Positions 9,686 to 19,538 are shown, counted from the stretch's first letter. The stretch is 28,351 nt of DNA from Entamoeba histolytica HM-1:IMSS (GCF_000208925.1 NW_001915073.1:1-28351), one strand, 5' to 3'. Notes: a model not told the origin generated them from the sequence alone. Made by a program: numbers and translations.

Positions 9686-10105
9686 TCAATTGGTCTTTGG
9701 AATATGAGTATGGCATTTACCACAAGTAAGTCTGTCTTTGTGTTGAGCAAGGAAACAAGCTACTCCACATTTCTTATTGGCACAGCATTTTCTTAATCTT
9801 TCAACTTTACCAGCACTAGTAACATTATAATGAGTTAAACATGCGAGTTTAACTTTCTTATTAACGTGTTTCTTGTGTTTTGGTTTTGAAGTATCCTTCT
9901 TCTTTGATTTCTTGTTTTTACCTCCTTCAAGTCCACCCATTTCGAAGAGTGTTGAGTCAACAATAGCTTCATTATAACCAAGAACTTTGCATCCTGCAAG
10001 GAGTTTACCACAGCCAAGTCTGTTCATGAGCATACCAGCAGTTTCGTTGTCAGAAACAGTAACAGCTTCTACTTTACCAGAAATTCTCTTGACAATTATT
10101 TGCAT
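9686..10105 (-). CDS. RPS27A: Ubiquitin-like / ribosomal protein eS31 (S27a) fusion
   Basis: This encodes 139 aa; the usual fusion is ~155. The N-terminal ~62 aa begin MQIIVKRISGK, a ubiquitin-like beta hairpin, and end at FEMGGLEGG, so the di-Gly cleavage site is kept. The rest of the ubiquitin is short and strongly diverged, and the Lys/hydrophobic patch of true ubiquitin is not recognisable. Residues 63-84 are a Lys-rich linker. The eS31 zinc ribbon follows: Cys108-x4-Cys113 and Cys128-x2-Cys131 with FLAQHKDRLTCGKC. eS31 sits on the head of the small ribosomal subunit. The ubiquitin-like part normally acts as a folding chaperone for the ribosomal part and is cut off after GG. The ATG at 10105 is supported by two GAAC motifs just upstream. 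A short alternate-frame ORF inside this gene is a shadow. Confidence 0.9.
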   Translation of the reverse strand: MQIIVKRISGKVEAVTVSDNETAGMLMNRLGCGKLLAGCKVLGYNEAIVDSTLFEMGGLEGGKNKKSKKKDTSKPKHKKHVNKKVKLACLTHYNVTSAGKVERLRKCCANKKCGVACFLAQHKDRLTCGKCHTHIPKTN

Positions 10106-10128
10106 AAGTGGACTGTTTCTTTTTGTGA

Positions 10129-10140
10129 TGTTCAGTTCTT
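10129..10140 (-). promoter_or_regulatory. GAAC-type promoter of the eS31 gene
   Basis: The complement reads AAGAACTGAAC, two overlapping GAAC cores, 24-35 bp upstream of the start codon at 10105. Confidence 0.55.
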
Positions 10141-10291
10141 ATTAAAAAATCAGGGTTTGTCTTTTCTTCTTTTTTTACCAATTTTTTCGGGATTTTACTT
10201 TTTTATATTTTTACTATTTTTTCTTATATTTTTATTAATCTTTTTCTTAAAATTATAATTTAAAATAACACAAATGATATTCTAAATAACA

Positions 10292-11131
10292 TTATTGAAA
10301 AAATTCAAATAACATTTGATTCATTTCATCACACACAAATAATTCTGGTGTGACTGGGAGTGTTTGGATTATTACATTACACTTAGTAATAAATTGACAC
10401 ACCAAAAGATTGTCAGTGACAGTTTCTTCTTGTTTCAAAAGAATGTTATTCAACTGTGTGGTATGATGTTTAATAAGTATTTTAACAAAAGAGTCAATAT
10501 GAAGATCATCAAGTAATGCCTCCTGATCTTTAGTTTCTATTCTCTCTTTAATACTTTTTTGAACAAACAAAATCATTTCAGCCACAAGACTTTGTTGTAG
10601 AGTCTTCAACAAATCAATGAGATTAACTTCTTTGACCTTAGCAAAGGCATTTATATGTAAGGATTGAACAAGTAAAAGTATACCCTCACAATATTCTTTA
10701 ATTCTTTTTGATGGTTCTGTGATAATTGATTGAATTGTTGTTTCTTGGAGTACTGAGTCTCTTTTGTTTAATACAATACCCAGGTGTGTTGATAAAGAAA
10801 TCAGTGCTGAACTTATTGAACGTGCAAACCATTCTGAGACTTTCTTTTCAACGATGCATTGAATTTGATTCATTTTTTCTTGTTTATTTAATTGTTTTGT
10901 TGTAATTTCTAGAACAAAGCATTGAGAAATTAAAGGAATAGATTGGTTAAAGAGACTAACACATAATTCTTGACTTTTTCTGGTTAATGCTCCAAACAGT
11001 TGTATTGTTTGTGCTGATTGACCTCTTTTAATTTCAAAATATTCATGTTCTTTCTCACTTGATTTAAGCGATATGAGATAGGTAATCCCCCCTATAATAA
11101 TACTACCACCTACAGCTATCAAATTGTTCAT
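10292..11131 (-). CDS. Candidate PEX3-like peroxisomal membrane biogenesis protein
   Basis: This encodes 279 aa, shorter than animal PEX3 (373). A single N-terminal membrane segment (residues ~3-21, LIAVGGSIIIGGITYLI) is followed by an all-helical soluble domain. Segments that resemble PEX3 in order and spacing: EYFEIKRGQSAQTIQLF after the anchor (PEX3 YHFESNQRTCNMTVLS); WFARSISSALISLSTHLGI at ~105-123 ([22 protein letters not shown]); VKEVNLIDLLKTLQQ (SLLDLEQKL); and the last helix DEMNQMLFEFF (VKDFAANVYEAF). PEX3 anchors PEX19 at the peroxisome membrane for insertion of membrane proteins. Anaerobic peroxisomes have been reported in Entamoeba and Mastigamoeba, so a PEX3 is expected. This assignment rests on architecture and weak similarity read by eye; an unrelated tail-out membrane protein is possible. 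Confidence 0.45.
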   Translation of the reverse strand: MNNLIAVGGSIIIGGITYLISLKSSEKEHEYFEIKRGQSAQTIQLFGALTRKSQELCVSLFNQSIPLISQCFVLEITTKQLNKQEKMNQIQCIVEKKVSEWFARSISSALISLSTHLGIVLNKRDSVLQETTIQSIITEPSKRIKEYCEGILLLVQSLHINAFAKVKEVNLIDLLKTLQQSLVAEMILFVQKSIKERIETKDQEALLDDLHIDSFVKILIKHHTTQLNNILLKQEETVTDNLLVCQFITKCNVIIQTLPVTPELFVCDEMNQMLFEFFQ

Positions 11132-12917
11132 ATTGGATTAACAAAGTAAGATTTTGAAATTATGTCATAATTAAAAAATACTAAAAAAACTTTTATTTAA
11201 TTTTTCTTCTTTTTGTTAATTTGATATATCTTGTATCAGTATATTTGAATGGTTTTATTGTTATTTCATTAGATATTTCATGTTATTATTCACTATATCT
11301 TTTATCATTATTTCATATTGAATTATAATGTCTTATTATTTGATTGTTTTTTACTATTCTTTATTGACTAGTCTGTATATTGTAACTATTATTGGAATTC
11401 CTTTTATTTTTATTCTATTAATTTGTCTTATTTTATCTTTGGTGTATTTTATCCATTTTTATTTTATTAATAAATATTAGTTTTATCTTTTTATCATTAA
11501 TATTTATCATTCGTCTTATCATTTATTATTTTTATTTTGTTTTTATCATGTTCATTCGTATTGTTGTTATTTTATATTTACAAATATTACATCATTTTAT
11601 TTCTTATTTAATGTAATTATTGATTTGTTTATTTAATACAAATAGATTATTTTCTTTCTTTAATTTAAATTCTTTATACTCATATTTCTTTTTATATTCA
11701 TATTCTTCATTATTTTATTTATTATTTTCTTATCATTTCATTATCATTATCATTCTATTATTTGATTATTCATTTTCATTTATTACTATATTTCATTCTA
11801 TTTATTCTTTAATTAATTTAATAATATAGTTGAATTATTCTTATTTTTTATAATTTAATTTATTTCATTACATCCATTGTTATTATTTCTTTTATCACAT
11901 AATTTATACAATCTCCATATTTTCAATTTTTTATTTTTATTCTTTTTGTCATCTCTTCTATTTTATTATCTTCTATTTATATTATTTTATTATTCTAATT
12001 ACTTCAATTGTATATTTATTTCTTAATGAAATTATTCTCTTATTTATTCCTTATTAATGTATATTTTATCTTCAATTGTTGTTTTATAATTGATATTTGA
12101 TTATTGTATCTTCTTTTATAATATGTTATTCAAATTTATATAATTTAGTGTTTGTCAAAGTATACCAAATGAAGCATATATGATTATCTAATTTACTTCA
12201 ATGTTATTTCTATTGTTGTAATTTAAATTATTTTCATTCATTTTATTGTTGTTTAGTTTATATTTTATTTTATTATTCATTTTCATTATATTTGAAGATA
12301 CGCCTGATATTTGTATGAAATAGAATCATCTAAAAATTGAAATTCATTCATACTATCATTGATGTAATATTAATTTTATAATTATCAAAAATATTTATTG
12401 ATATTTAATTCAGTCTCTATTCATTTATTTACTTTGTTGTTAGTTTGATGCATTACTTCAATTACTTTCTTTCAATCACACATGGTTTTTAATCATTAAT
12501 GTATAAAGTATGTTTTACGTTATATGAATCAATATCAATACCATTTAATCATATGATATTACATTTTATTTGATTATAAACAACAATAGAGAGAATCATC
12601 TTGTAATATCCATAATTCTAATTTTACATATTCTTATTCATTACTGAATGTATATCCAATCTAAATACACTATTTACTACACATACATTCAATTAAATGA
12701 CATACTACATTATTAATATTAAAATATTTCAATGAATATATTAGCCATTAATATTTCGCAGAATCATATGTATTATTTATATATTAGAATATGTTATTCC
12801 TTCTTTTCTGTTTTAGATTCTGTTTCTTGCCTTCTTTTATTTTCATTTTATAAAATAAATCATAATAAAAAAGCCTTTTGGGATTTGCTTATAACTAAAA
12901 TTATTCAGTTGTAACAT
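11132..12917. other. T-rich gene desert with possible minus-strand relics
   Basis: This is about 1.8 kb without a convincing gene. The plus strand is T/C-rich. On the minus strand short protein-like stretches appear between stops, for example EEYEYKKKYEYKEFKLKKE from about 11735 back to 11655. This is the composition expected of a decayed Lys/Glu/Asn-rich gene. The hydrophobic plus-strand frames at 11620-11829 and 12732-12914 are judged spurious. Confidence 0.5.
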
Positions 12918-13580
12918 ATGAAAGTGGCGATATTTGATTTTGATGGAACAATTGTATATTCTGAAACACTATGGATTGATACATTTGACCAATTTGAAAT
13001 AAAATTCAAACTACCAAGAACACCAAAAGAAGTAAGAGCACATCAAATGACACAGTCTGTACTTAACCTTGCCAAGTTGTATTACACAACCTATGAAAGT
13101 ATAAGACAACAATACAAAAGTGCAGAGGAACTTGCTTCTTATTTTAATGAGAAAACTGAAAAGAAAGTGTATTGCAAACAGCCGATAGAGGGGGTTTGTG
13201 GATTTATTGAAAAATTACAAAAAAACAATATTCCTATTATCATTGCTTCTTCAGGTAGAAAAGAACATATTGACAAATACCTTAAACAATGGAATATTAA
13301 AGTTAACGATATTGTCACAGGAGTTGATGTTGTTCATCCTAAACCATCTGCTGATATTTATTTCGAAGCAATGAAAAGAAGTGGAAAAACAATTAATCCA
13401 AATGAATGTTTTGTATTTGAAGACAACCCAATACCTGCAATAAATGCCCATCAAGCAGGATTTAAAGTATGTATGATTAAGTATAATAATAATTCTATTT
13501 TTCAAGAATCATTTGACTTTGCAGATATTATTATAACGAACTACCTTGGAATTAAAGAAACATTAATTGAAGAAGAGTAA
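12918..13580 (+). CDS. HAD-superfamily hydrolase (beta-phosphoglucomutase / sugar-phosphatase type)
   Basis: This encodes 220 aa, typical for subfamily I HAD enzymes. Motif I is FDFDGT with nucleophile Asp7 and acid/base Asp9. A helical cap covers about residues 15-85. Motif II is IIIASSGRKEH with Ser111/Ser112. Motif III is Lys142 in HPKPSADIYFEA. Motif IV is VFEDNPIPAINA with Glu168/Asp169 binding Mg2+. The KPxPDxY-like segment and the ED-N-P motif place it near beta-phosphoglucomutase-like phosphatases and sugar-phosphate phosphatases. The substrate cannot be told. Cytosolic, with no targeting signal. All four catalytic motifs are intact, so it is probably active. Confidence 0.88.
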   Translation: MKVAIFDFDGTIVYSETLWIDTFDQFEIKFKLPRTPKEVRAHQMTQSVLNLAKLYYTTYESIRQQYKSAEELASYFNEKTEKKVYCKQPIEGVCGFIEKLQKNNIPIIIASSGRKEHIDKYLKQWNIKVNDIVTGVDVVHPKPSADIYFEAMKRSGKTINPNECFVFEDNPIPAINAHQAGFKVCMIKYNNNSIFQESFDFADIIITNYLGIKETLIEEE

Positions 13581-13645
13581 TTTCTTTTTGCTTTACTATT
13601 TTATTGTTGAAAAATAAAAGAAAAGAAACTTTAAATTAGAATTAC

Positions 13646-13964
13646 ATGAGCCTATATGATAATATCAAATTTGTTGTCTTAGAAGGAGCAGTTTCATCGG
13701 ATGAGCCAGATGTCTCTGGTGAATATTTACATAACTCACCAATATTCAACTATCCTGTAGCTAACAAAACAAAAACAATTTTAGAAGGAGAAAAGGGAAT
13801 AAAAGAGTTAAGAGCAGGATATCTTTCATATTGGAATCTCATTAATCAAAAGTTTGTTTTCTGGTAATTCTTAATCATAACGACAAAAGTAAAATATTAG
13901 GAAAAGAGAAGCAGATAACAACTACTTTATTAAAAACGAAGCAAGGATAAAAGAACTTAAATAA
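13646..13964 (+). CDS. Two-exon 89-aa protein of unknown function
   Basis: Exon 1 is 13646-13851, the intron is 13852-13900, and exon 2 is 13901-13964. Read without splicing, the frame stops 12 bases into the intron and gives 73 aa. Splicing GTTTGT...ATTAG joins the split Lys codon (AA|G) and continues in frame as KREADNNYFIKNEARIKELK to TAA at 13962-13964. The spliced protein has an acidic start (SSDEPDVSGEYLHNS), a GEKGIKELRAGYLSYW segment and a charged helical C-terminus. It is soluble, with no known domain recognised. It follows the HAD gene by 65 bp on the same strand. Confidence 0.72.
13852..13900 (+). other. Spliceosomal intron, 49 bp
   Basis: The 5' site GTTTGTTTTC matches the strict Entamoeba GTTTGT donor and the 3' site is ATATTAG. 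Removal restores a continuous frame and eliminates the internal TAA at 13865-13867. Confidence 0.8.
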
Positions 13965-14111
13965 ATTCTTTGTATTTTCTTCAATTTTTCCATTTCATTT
14001 CTGAACAAAATCCCTAAATAAAAATTAATTGACTTTTTATGTATTTGAAATGTGATTTTTTTTATTGATAAATAAAAAAAAAGAGATTCATTTGAAACAA
14101 TTCTGGAGATA

Positions 14112-15333
14112 ATGGATCAAATAGAACAAGCTATTAGTACTATCAAAAATGAGTATATCAATGCGAGTTCAATTGAAGATATTGTTGAGATATTGAAACG
14201 TACAATTATGATACTTGATGATATGAATAAAAATAATGTTTGTTGTATTTCTACTGGAATAAGATTTAAAGATTATACAATGTTAAATAATAATAATAAT
14301 ATATCAGAAAATAACAGAGAAAGAACAATTTGATATAATGATTCAAGATATTCTTAATTTGACTAGTAAAAAGAAAAGTACATTATATCTTGTTAAAAAT
14401 GTTGTAACGGAAAAACTAAGCAAAGAAATTAAAAAACGCTATGATATAACTGAAGAAGACATTAAAACTATGAAAGAACTATACAACCACAATGACTCAG
14501 ACAATATATTATCTGTTGAAGAAATTGCTAAACGAATTAATGAAATGAGTCAAGAAGATTTTGAAACATTTATTGAATTAGAAAAAGGAAGAATAAATGA
14601 AAAAACTATTTGTAAAGCTGTTCAAAATGAGTTAATTGAATCAAAAGAACGAGCGGTCTACATTAGAATTGGGTTTCAACAAACATTTACTTCACTTGAA
14701 GTAAAGAAAGTTGAAGGGTTAGTTTCAAAAATTAATAAAAAAGTATCAACACAAAATGTATTGAAAGGAACAGGAATTAAAATGAGACTATCAGCTGAGT
14801 TAAGAGACATTGGGATTTATAGTCATTTAGAACAATTAAACAAATGGACAAAAACAAAAGGAGCTGATTTAATATTTGATTCAACCTGTGATAAATATGA
14901 AACATTGATGAACACTGTCAGTGGAAAGAAACGATTAATGTATATTGTTGAAACAAATGATAATAATGTTTTTGGTACATTTAATGGAATGAGTCTGAAT
15001 AATTATGGAGACAAAATTACAAATGACACAAAACATTTCATGTTCTCTATTATTAATCCAAGTAAAACAGAACCATTAATGTTTTCTATGAAACTAAAAG
15101 TAATAGACAGTTTATGTATTGATTCCAAAGATGGAAAAATAATTACATCATTAGGATGTTGCACTCTTGTTGCAGATACAGATGATGATAATCCTAATGT
15201 AGCAGGAACAATTGATGGACATTTTGGAGAATACTATAAAGATAAAAAAGGGTATGGAGCAAAAATATTTGATGGGAAAGTAAATCCACAAGTATTTAAT
15301 GTGAAAAAATTGTTGGTGCTTGAAATGAAATGA
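14112..15333 (+). CDS. TLDc-domain protein (two exons)
   Basis: Exon 1 is 14112-14237 (42 aa) and exon 2 is 14308-15333 (341 aa), giving 383 aa after splicing. Residues 1-~200 are helical and charged (coiled-coil-like, for example IEDIVEILKRTIMILDDM). The TLDc domain covers about residues 205-383, with LNKWTKTKGADLIFDST, RLMYIVETNDNNVFGTFNG and a C-terminal DGHFGEYYKDKKGYGAKIF that resembles the terminal strands of the domain. TLDc proteins form a sizeable family in Entamoeba. In other eukaryotes TLDc domains are linked to oxidative-stress protection and V-ATPase regulation; the role here is not known. No targeting signal is seen. Without splicing this would look like two genes in different frames, 14112-14333 and 14338-15333. 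Confidence 0.82.
14238..14307 (+). other. Spliceosomal intron, 70 bp, with CAG acceptor
   Basis: The donor is GTTTGTTG at a codon boundary after AAT. The acceptor is ATATCAG ending at 14307. Of the AG sites checked it is the only one that joins exon 1 to the TLDc frame without a stop. The intron contains a short (AAT)n run at about 14285-14300. A CAG acceptor is less common than TAG in this genus. The alternative is a frameshift in the AAT run of an unspliced gene. Confidence 0.72.
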
Positions 15334-15515
15334 TTAGTAATTTTCTTATTTTGGATTTTAATCTTAAAAGAAAGTAAAAAAAAAGAATGAAAATAAAGAA
15401 ATAAAGTTAAAGAATGAAACGAAATATTAAAAAACCCTAAAAATTAACAAAACGAAAAGAGAAAAAAAGTGATTTTAAGGTAGTGAAACATCAATTACAT
15501 TTAATGATACAGTGA

Positions 15516-15839
15516 TTACTTCTTCGCATTAAGAAGATATGGATTGATAGACAATAATCTTTGGTTATACAAGCAATCAAACAACCATTGTTGCGACAAA
15601 ACAGGAACACCCCATCTTATGGCATGTTTTGTTTTCTCACTTGCTGGGTTTGTGGATAACAAAAAAGTCACTGATCTACATTCCATATCTTCCATATATA
15701 CCCCTCCACATAATTCAATCATACTTTTTAATAACTCTCTGGCTTCATTAGTATATCCACTTACACAAATAACATATCCAGACAAAAACGATAAGGGTCT
15801 ATTTACTTCACCACAAGTCATGCTCATTACGTTAGACAA
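15516..15839 (-). CDS. Stand-alone BRCT-domain protein
   Basis: This encodes 107 aa, almost exactly one BRCT domain. It shows SFLSGYVICVSGYTNEA (strand 1 and the GYxxxxR-type start), IELCGGVYMEDM (the GG turn after helix 1), VTFLLSTNPASEKTKHAIRW, and VPVLSQQWLFDCLYN with the near-invariant Trp of helix 3. BRCT domains bind phosphopeptides or pair with other BRCTs in DNA-damage and checkpoint proteins, mostly of TopBP1/Rad4 or XRCC1 type. A protein of one domain with no partner module is unusual. It might act as a small adaptor. It converges with the TLDc gene, with 182 bp between their ends. Its promoter is at 15866-15875. Confidence 0.82.
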   Translation of the reverse strand: MSNVMSMTCGEVNRPLSFLSGYVICVSGYTNEARELLKSMIELCGGVYMEDMECRSVTFLLSTNPASEKTKHAIRWGVPVLSQQWLFDCLYNQRLLSINPYLLNAKK

Positions 15840-15865
15840 CTAATTTTTTCTAGTACTTTTTTTTT

Positions 15866-15875
15866 CCTTAAATAC
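15866..15875 (-). promoter_or_regulatory. TATA-like element of the BRCT gene
   Basis: The complement reads GTATTTAAGG, one base from the Entamoeba consensus GTATTTAAAG, 27-36 bp upstream of the ATG at 15839. It supports that start. Confidence 0.6.
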
Positions 15876-16281
15876 CAATACCCCTGTCTTTTCACCAATG
15901 AACTCAATGCTCTTTTGATGGTATATTTTACTATTGTTTAATAATTGCTTGTTACTATATTTTTATAGAATCTGGTTTGGTATAATTCCTTTTTGATTTT
16001 TAAATGAAACACAAAAATAACTTACTGAAACAGAAATATCATTTCTTTCATTTTCAACTCGAACCTTTCTTCATTTGTGAGTCAAGTATATATTTTTAGC
16101 TACTTTTTCTATTTATAGAATGATGATAATTTTAGGAAGAACTTAGAAATTTTTATAGAGATTTCGGAAACTTTATAAAAACAATAATATAAATTAATGG
16201 AATATATAACCAATTTAAATAAAAAATTGTTATTCTTCAAAAAGAGAAAAAGAAGAAAAAAACTGAAAATAATTTTTACAA
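15876..16281. other. Divergent intergenic spacer
   Basis: AT-rich spacer between the divergent BRCT and 1020-aa genes. No open frame of note. The right end is A/G-rich just before the ATG at 16282, typical of the leader of an Entamoeba gene. No clear GAAC motif for the rightward gene was found. Confidence 0.5.
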
Positions 16282-19200
16282 ATGCAAATGGAAAAGAGAG
16301 AGAAAGGTGTTTCTGAAGAAGAGATTAGTGGGTATGATTGTAGTGAGAGTGTTGATTCATTGAAAAAGAGTAAAGAGATGTTAACTCTTTTAATGAAAGA
16401 TATAATGTGGAGATCAAATCAACGAGATATAATTACATCAGAAGAGTATAGACATTATAATATTCAAATAGCACTAAATCATCCCATTTCTTCTAATACT
16501 CTTTTCTTACCAAATGAAAGTAGAAAACATTCATTGGACCAACCAGATATCCTTCTTAAAGATTATTTATCGGGAAATTTATCTTCATATGATTCTACAA
16601 TGAGTAATAACACAAAAGAACTTCTTTCATTAATACCTTCTTTACAACCACCTCCCTCTCAAATTAGATTCATTATCCATACATCAACAAATCATCTTCC
16701 AACACATACATTTTCACTTACATCTCATTATTATGACCTTGTTAATCAAACTCTTTTTCCTTATCCTTTATTATCTCAACAACAACATAAAATTATTCAT
16801 TCTCATATTCCAATATTTAGTGATCTTAAGGTTTCAGAAAATCCGTTTGTTAAGAAAAAATATCATCTTATTCCTACATTATCCCCATCTAATGTAATTG
16901 ATTGGGTTGTAGAAATTACTGGAAAGGATTTTCTTCAAAGAAGGTATTTATTTCTATGTTCATTAAAAGAATTAAAATTAAATGATTATACTTCCATTGC
17001 TTTAACCTCCCTAGATAAACCAAACCTAACACGTCGTTGTATTATTTTCTCAGACTTAGCTGAACTCAACATGTTAAATCTTCAAACATTATTTGCCAAA
17101 TTAGTAACAATAACACCTGAAAATGTATTTATTTTCATCAAATTCATTTTTACTAATGATAAATTCATTCAAACACGACAAGAATATATGACAATGGGTA
17201 TTATTGATTCGGGATTAGATGAAGACGAAGAAATATCAGAAGAAGAAGGAAAAAGAAAAGTAACGAAAAAGTCAAGAAAAAAAGCAAAGAAGACAAAAAG
17301 TAAAAAAATAATAGAAGATAAAAAGAGAATTGAACGACAAAAAGAACGAGAAAAACGATTAAATGAATTTAAGAAGAAAGAAGAAGAAAATGAAGATTAT
17401 TCATTAACATTAGTTTGTAAAGAATGTCAAATTAAAACAGAGAAATTTTTAAATGACTTACATGAAATGAAAGAAAATGAAAGTCCTATTAAACAAATGA
17501 TTGAACATCAAGATTGGTATCATTTTGTTAATGTTGCTATTGAATTATTACATCCTTCAATGGTTAAAAAAAGAAAAGAAGAATGTAATGAAGTTCTTGA
17601 AGAATTAATACAAAACGTTTCTATGATATTTTATCATCCTAAAATAATGAACTTAATTATTTGTTGTTATTCTATCATTAAAAAAAATGATTGTGAAATT
17701 CATCTTAAAAGAAGAGCAACAATATTAATTGCATTATTATTAGATTATATAGACACACCTAAAGGAGTGTTAGTTAGAGCTAAAAATTATTTAAATAAAA
17801 CAATGCAAGAAATTAATGAACTAATACCTAACTCTGAAATGATAATTGATACTTCATTTATTAATGAAGATTATTCAATATTCATTCAACAAGTTAGTCA
17901 AATAACTGACGAAATACTTAAAGCAAAAATTATATTAACTACATTAATAAATACATTAAATAAAAATATTTCTTCTTTTGATAAATTCTTTCAATCTTGT
18001 AGTGAATTAATTCCATTAATTCCATTACCAGTATTTGTATGTAAACAAATGGTAGGAAATGTAGTTCTAAATATGAATAATATGAACCAAATTGTTTCAT
18101 TAATTAAAGTAGGAATAATATCAATTGGTACTGTTTTAAAACACTTTATTCAACCAACATTAAAACATCTTATTATAAATAAAGACAAAGAAAGGATGAT
18201 GATTATTATGAAAATGATTACTAATTTAATGAAATTAACAAATACTAATGGAGGAAAAATTTGGAATATTAAAATGTCAGAAATAATTTTTGAAGAAAGT
18301 GTTTATGGATTAGAAGTATTAAATGAAAATGAAGTTCAAGAAGTCTTTGATGAATCATTTGGAGGAAATCTTAATGAATTTATGAATATTCATCCAGAGT
18401 TAGTTAATAAATTAATTAAAAAACAATATAAAACAAAAATTGTTTCAGGACTATGTAAGAAACCAAACAACATTTGTAAAGGGGAAGGATTAGAAAAAGA
18501 GTATTTAATAAAATGTTCATTTCCAACTCTTTCATTAATATTAAATGTGATTTCAATTGAAAAATGTATTGATGCATTAATGTATGTTATGTTAATACAC
18601 ACATATTCATTTAATCAATTTAAAGAATTTATAAAAAGTATTGAACCAATTACTTTTCAATCAGAGAGATTTAAAACAATTTCATTATCATTATTATTCT
18701 TTGTTGTACAACATCCAAATCAAAAGAAAGATTTTAATGCATTTATTCAAAGTCAATTAGCTCAATGGTATGTAAATACTTATTCTATTGGAATTGAATG
18801 TTCAGCAAATACAATTGATGGATTTTTTCAAATACTTCATCAATTAATTATGTATCATAGTTTGTTAAGACTTCTTAAATAAGAAAATGATATTAACAAT
18901 TATAGATAATCTTGAAATTGTTCAGACTGTAATTTCATTTCTTTCTTTACCAATTTTTGCTAAAGAAGAAATAGGAATAATAAATGATATTATTCTTGAT
19001 TTGTGTAAAAATAGTAAGTCATTAAATGAAGTTAATAGTCTTATTAATGGATTACAAATGTGTTTATTAAAGTTTAATCAACCATTATCTACAACAGATT
19101 TACAATTACTTAATATAGTAATTGAAACAACTTCACAAATATTTTCTAAATCATTACAATTTAATGATGGAAATGATTCTCTTAAATCTTTTAAACAATT

Positions 19201-19390
19201 TATAGACACTTCATCTATTCCATTCTCTTTAAAAAGATATTTATCTTCTCAACTTCCTGTCCTTGAGCAATTTAATATATTACCACCTCAATTCGTTGAA
19301 TCAAAATATTATACAAAGAAACAACCAACATATTCAAATCTAATTGGTCTACCTACTATTGTTCATTTTAAGTATCCTACAGTAAAATAA
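16282..19390 (+). CDS. Large helical-repeat protein, 1020 aa, two exons, function unknown
   Basis: Exon 1 is 16282-18859, the intron is 18860-18905, and exon 2 is 18906-19390. Splicing joins a split Asn codon and merges frames of 866 and 167 aa into one 1020-aa protein. The N-terminal ~310 aa are Ser/Leu/Pro-containing (for example SLIPSLQPPPSQIRF). Residues ~312-385 are a very charged stretch: acidic DEDEEISEEEG, then Lys/Arg-rich KKSRKKAKKTKSKK, then a coiled-coil-like KKRIERQKEREKRL. The rest is all-helical and reminiscent of HEAT- or MIF4G-like repeats, but I cannot name the family. A basic patch of this kind could be a nuclear signal or RNA-binding region. The N-terminus has a second in-frame ATG two codons later (MQM). 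No membrane segments. Confidence 0.75.
18860..18905 (+). other. Spliceosomal intron, 46 bp
   Basis: The donor is GTTTGTTAAG and the acceptor is AATTATAG. Removal bridges the TAA at 18880-18882 and moves from frame 1 to frame 2 exactly as needed. Among the shortest introns expected in this genus. Confidence 0.82.
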
Positions 19391-19538
19391 AGAACAAATA
19401 AATTATGTAGAATTGTTAGATAACAAAGAGTAATTCATATTTTTGATTGATTTGTTGAATGGTTTATTCTTTTGGTTTATCAAAAACAAAGAAAAATTGA
19501 AACTCATCTTAAAAAGTTATTTTGTTTTCCAATAAATT

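Noticed and set aside
11620..11829. Plus-strand 69-aa frame in the desert
   Set aside because: Phe/Tyr/Ser/Ile-only translation of T-rich DNA; the opposite strand reads more like old coding sequence.
12732..12914. 60-aa frame ending 3 bp before the HAD gene, considered as a first exon
   Set aside because: No splice donor or acceptor links it to the HAD frame, and the HAD protein already starts correctly at motif I.
15544..15843. 99-aa plus-strand frame opposite the BRCT gene
   Set aside because: Antisense shadow; the minus-strand frame has clear BRCT motifs.
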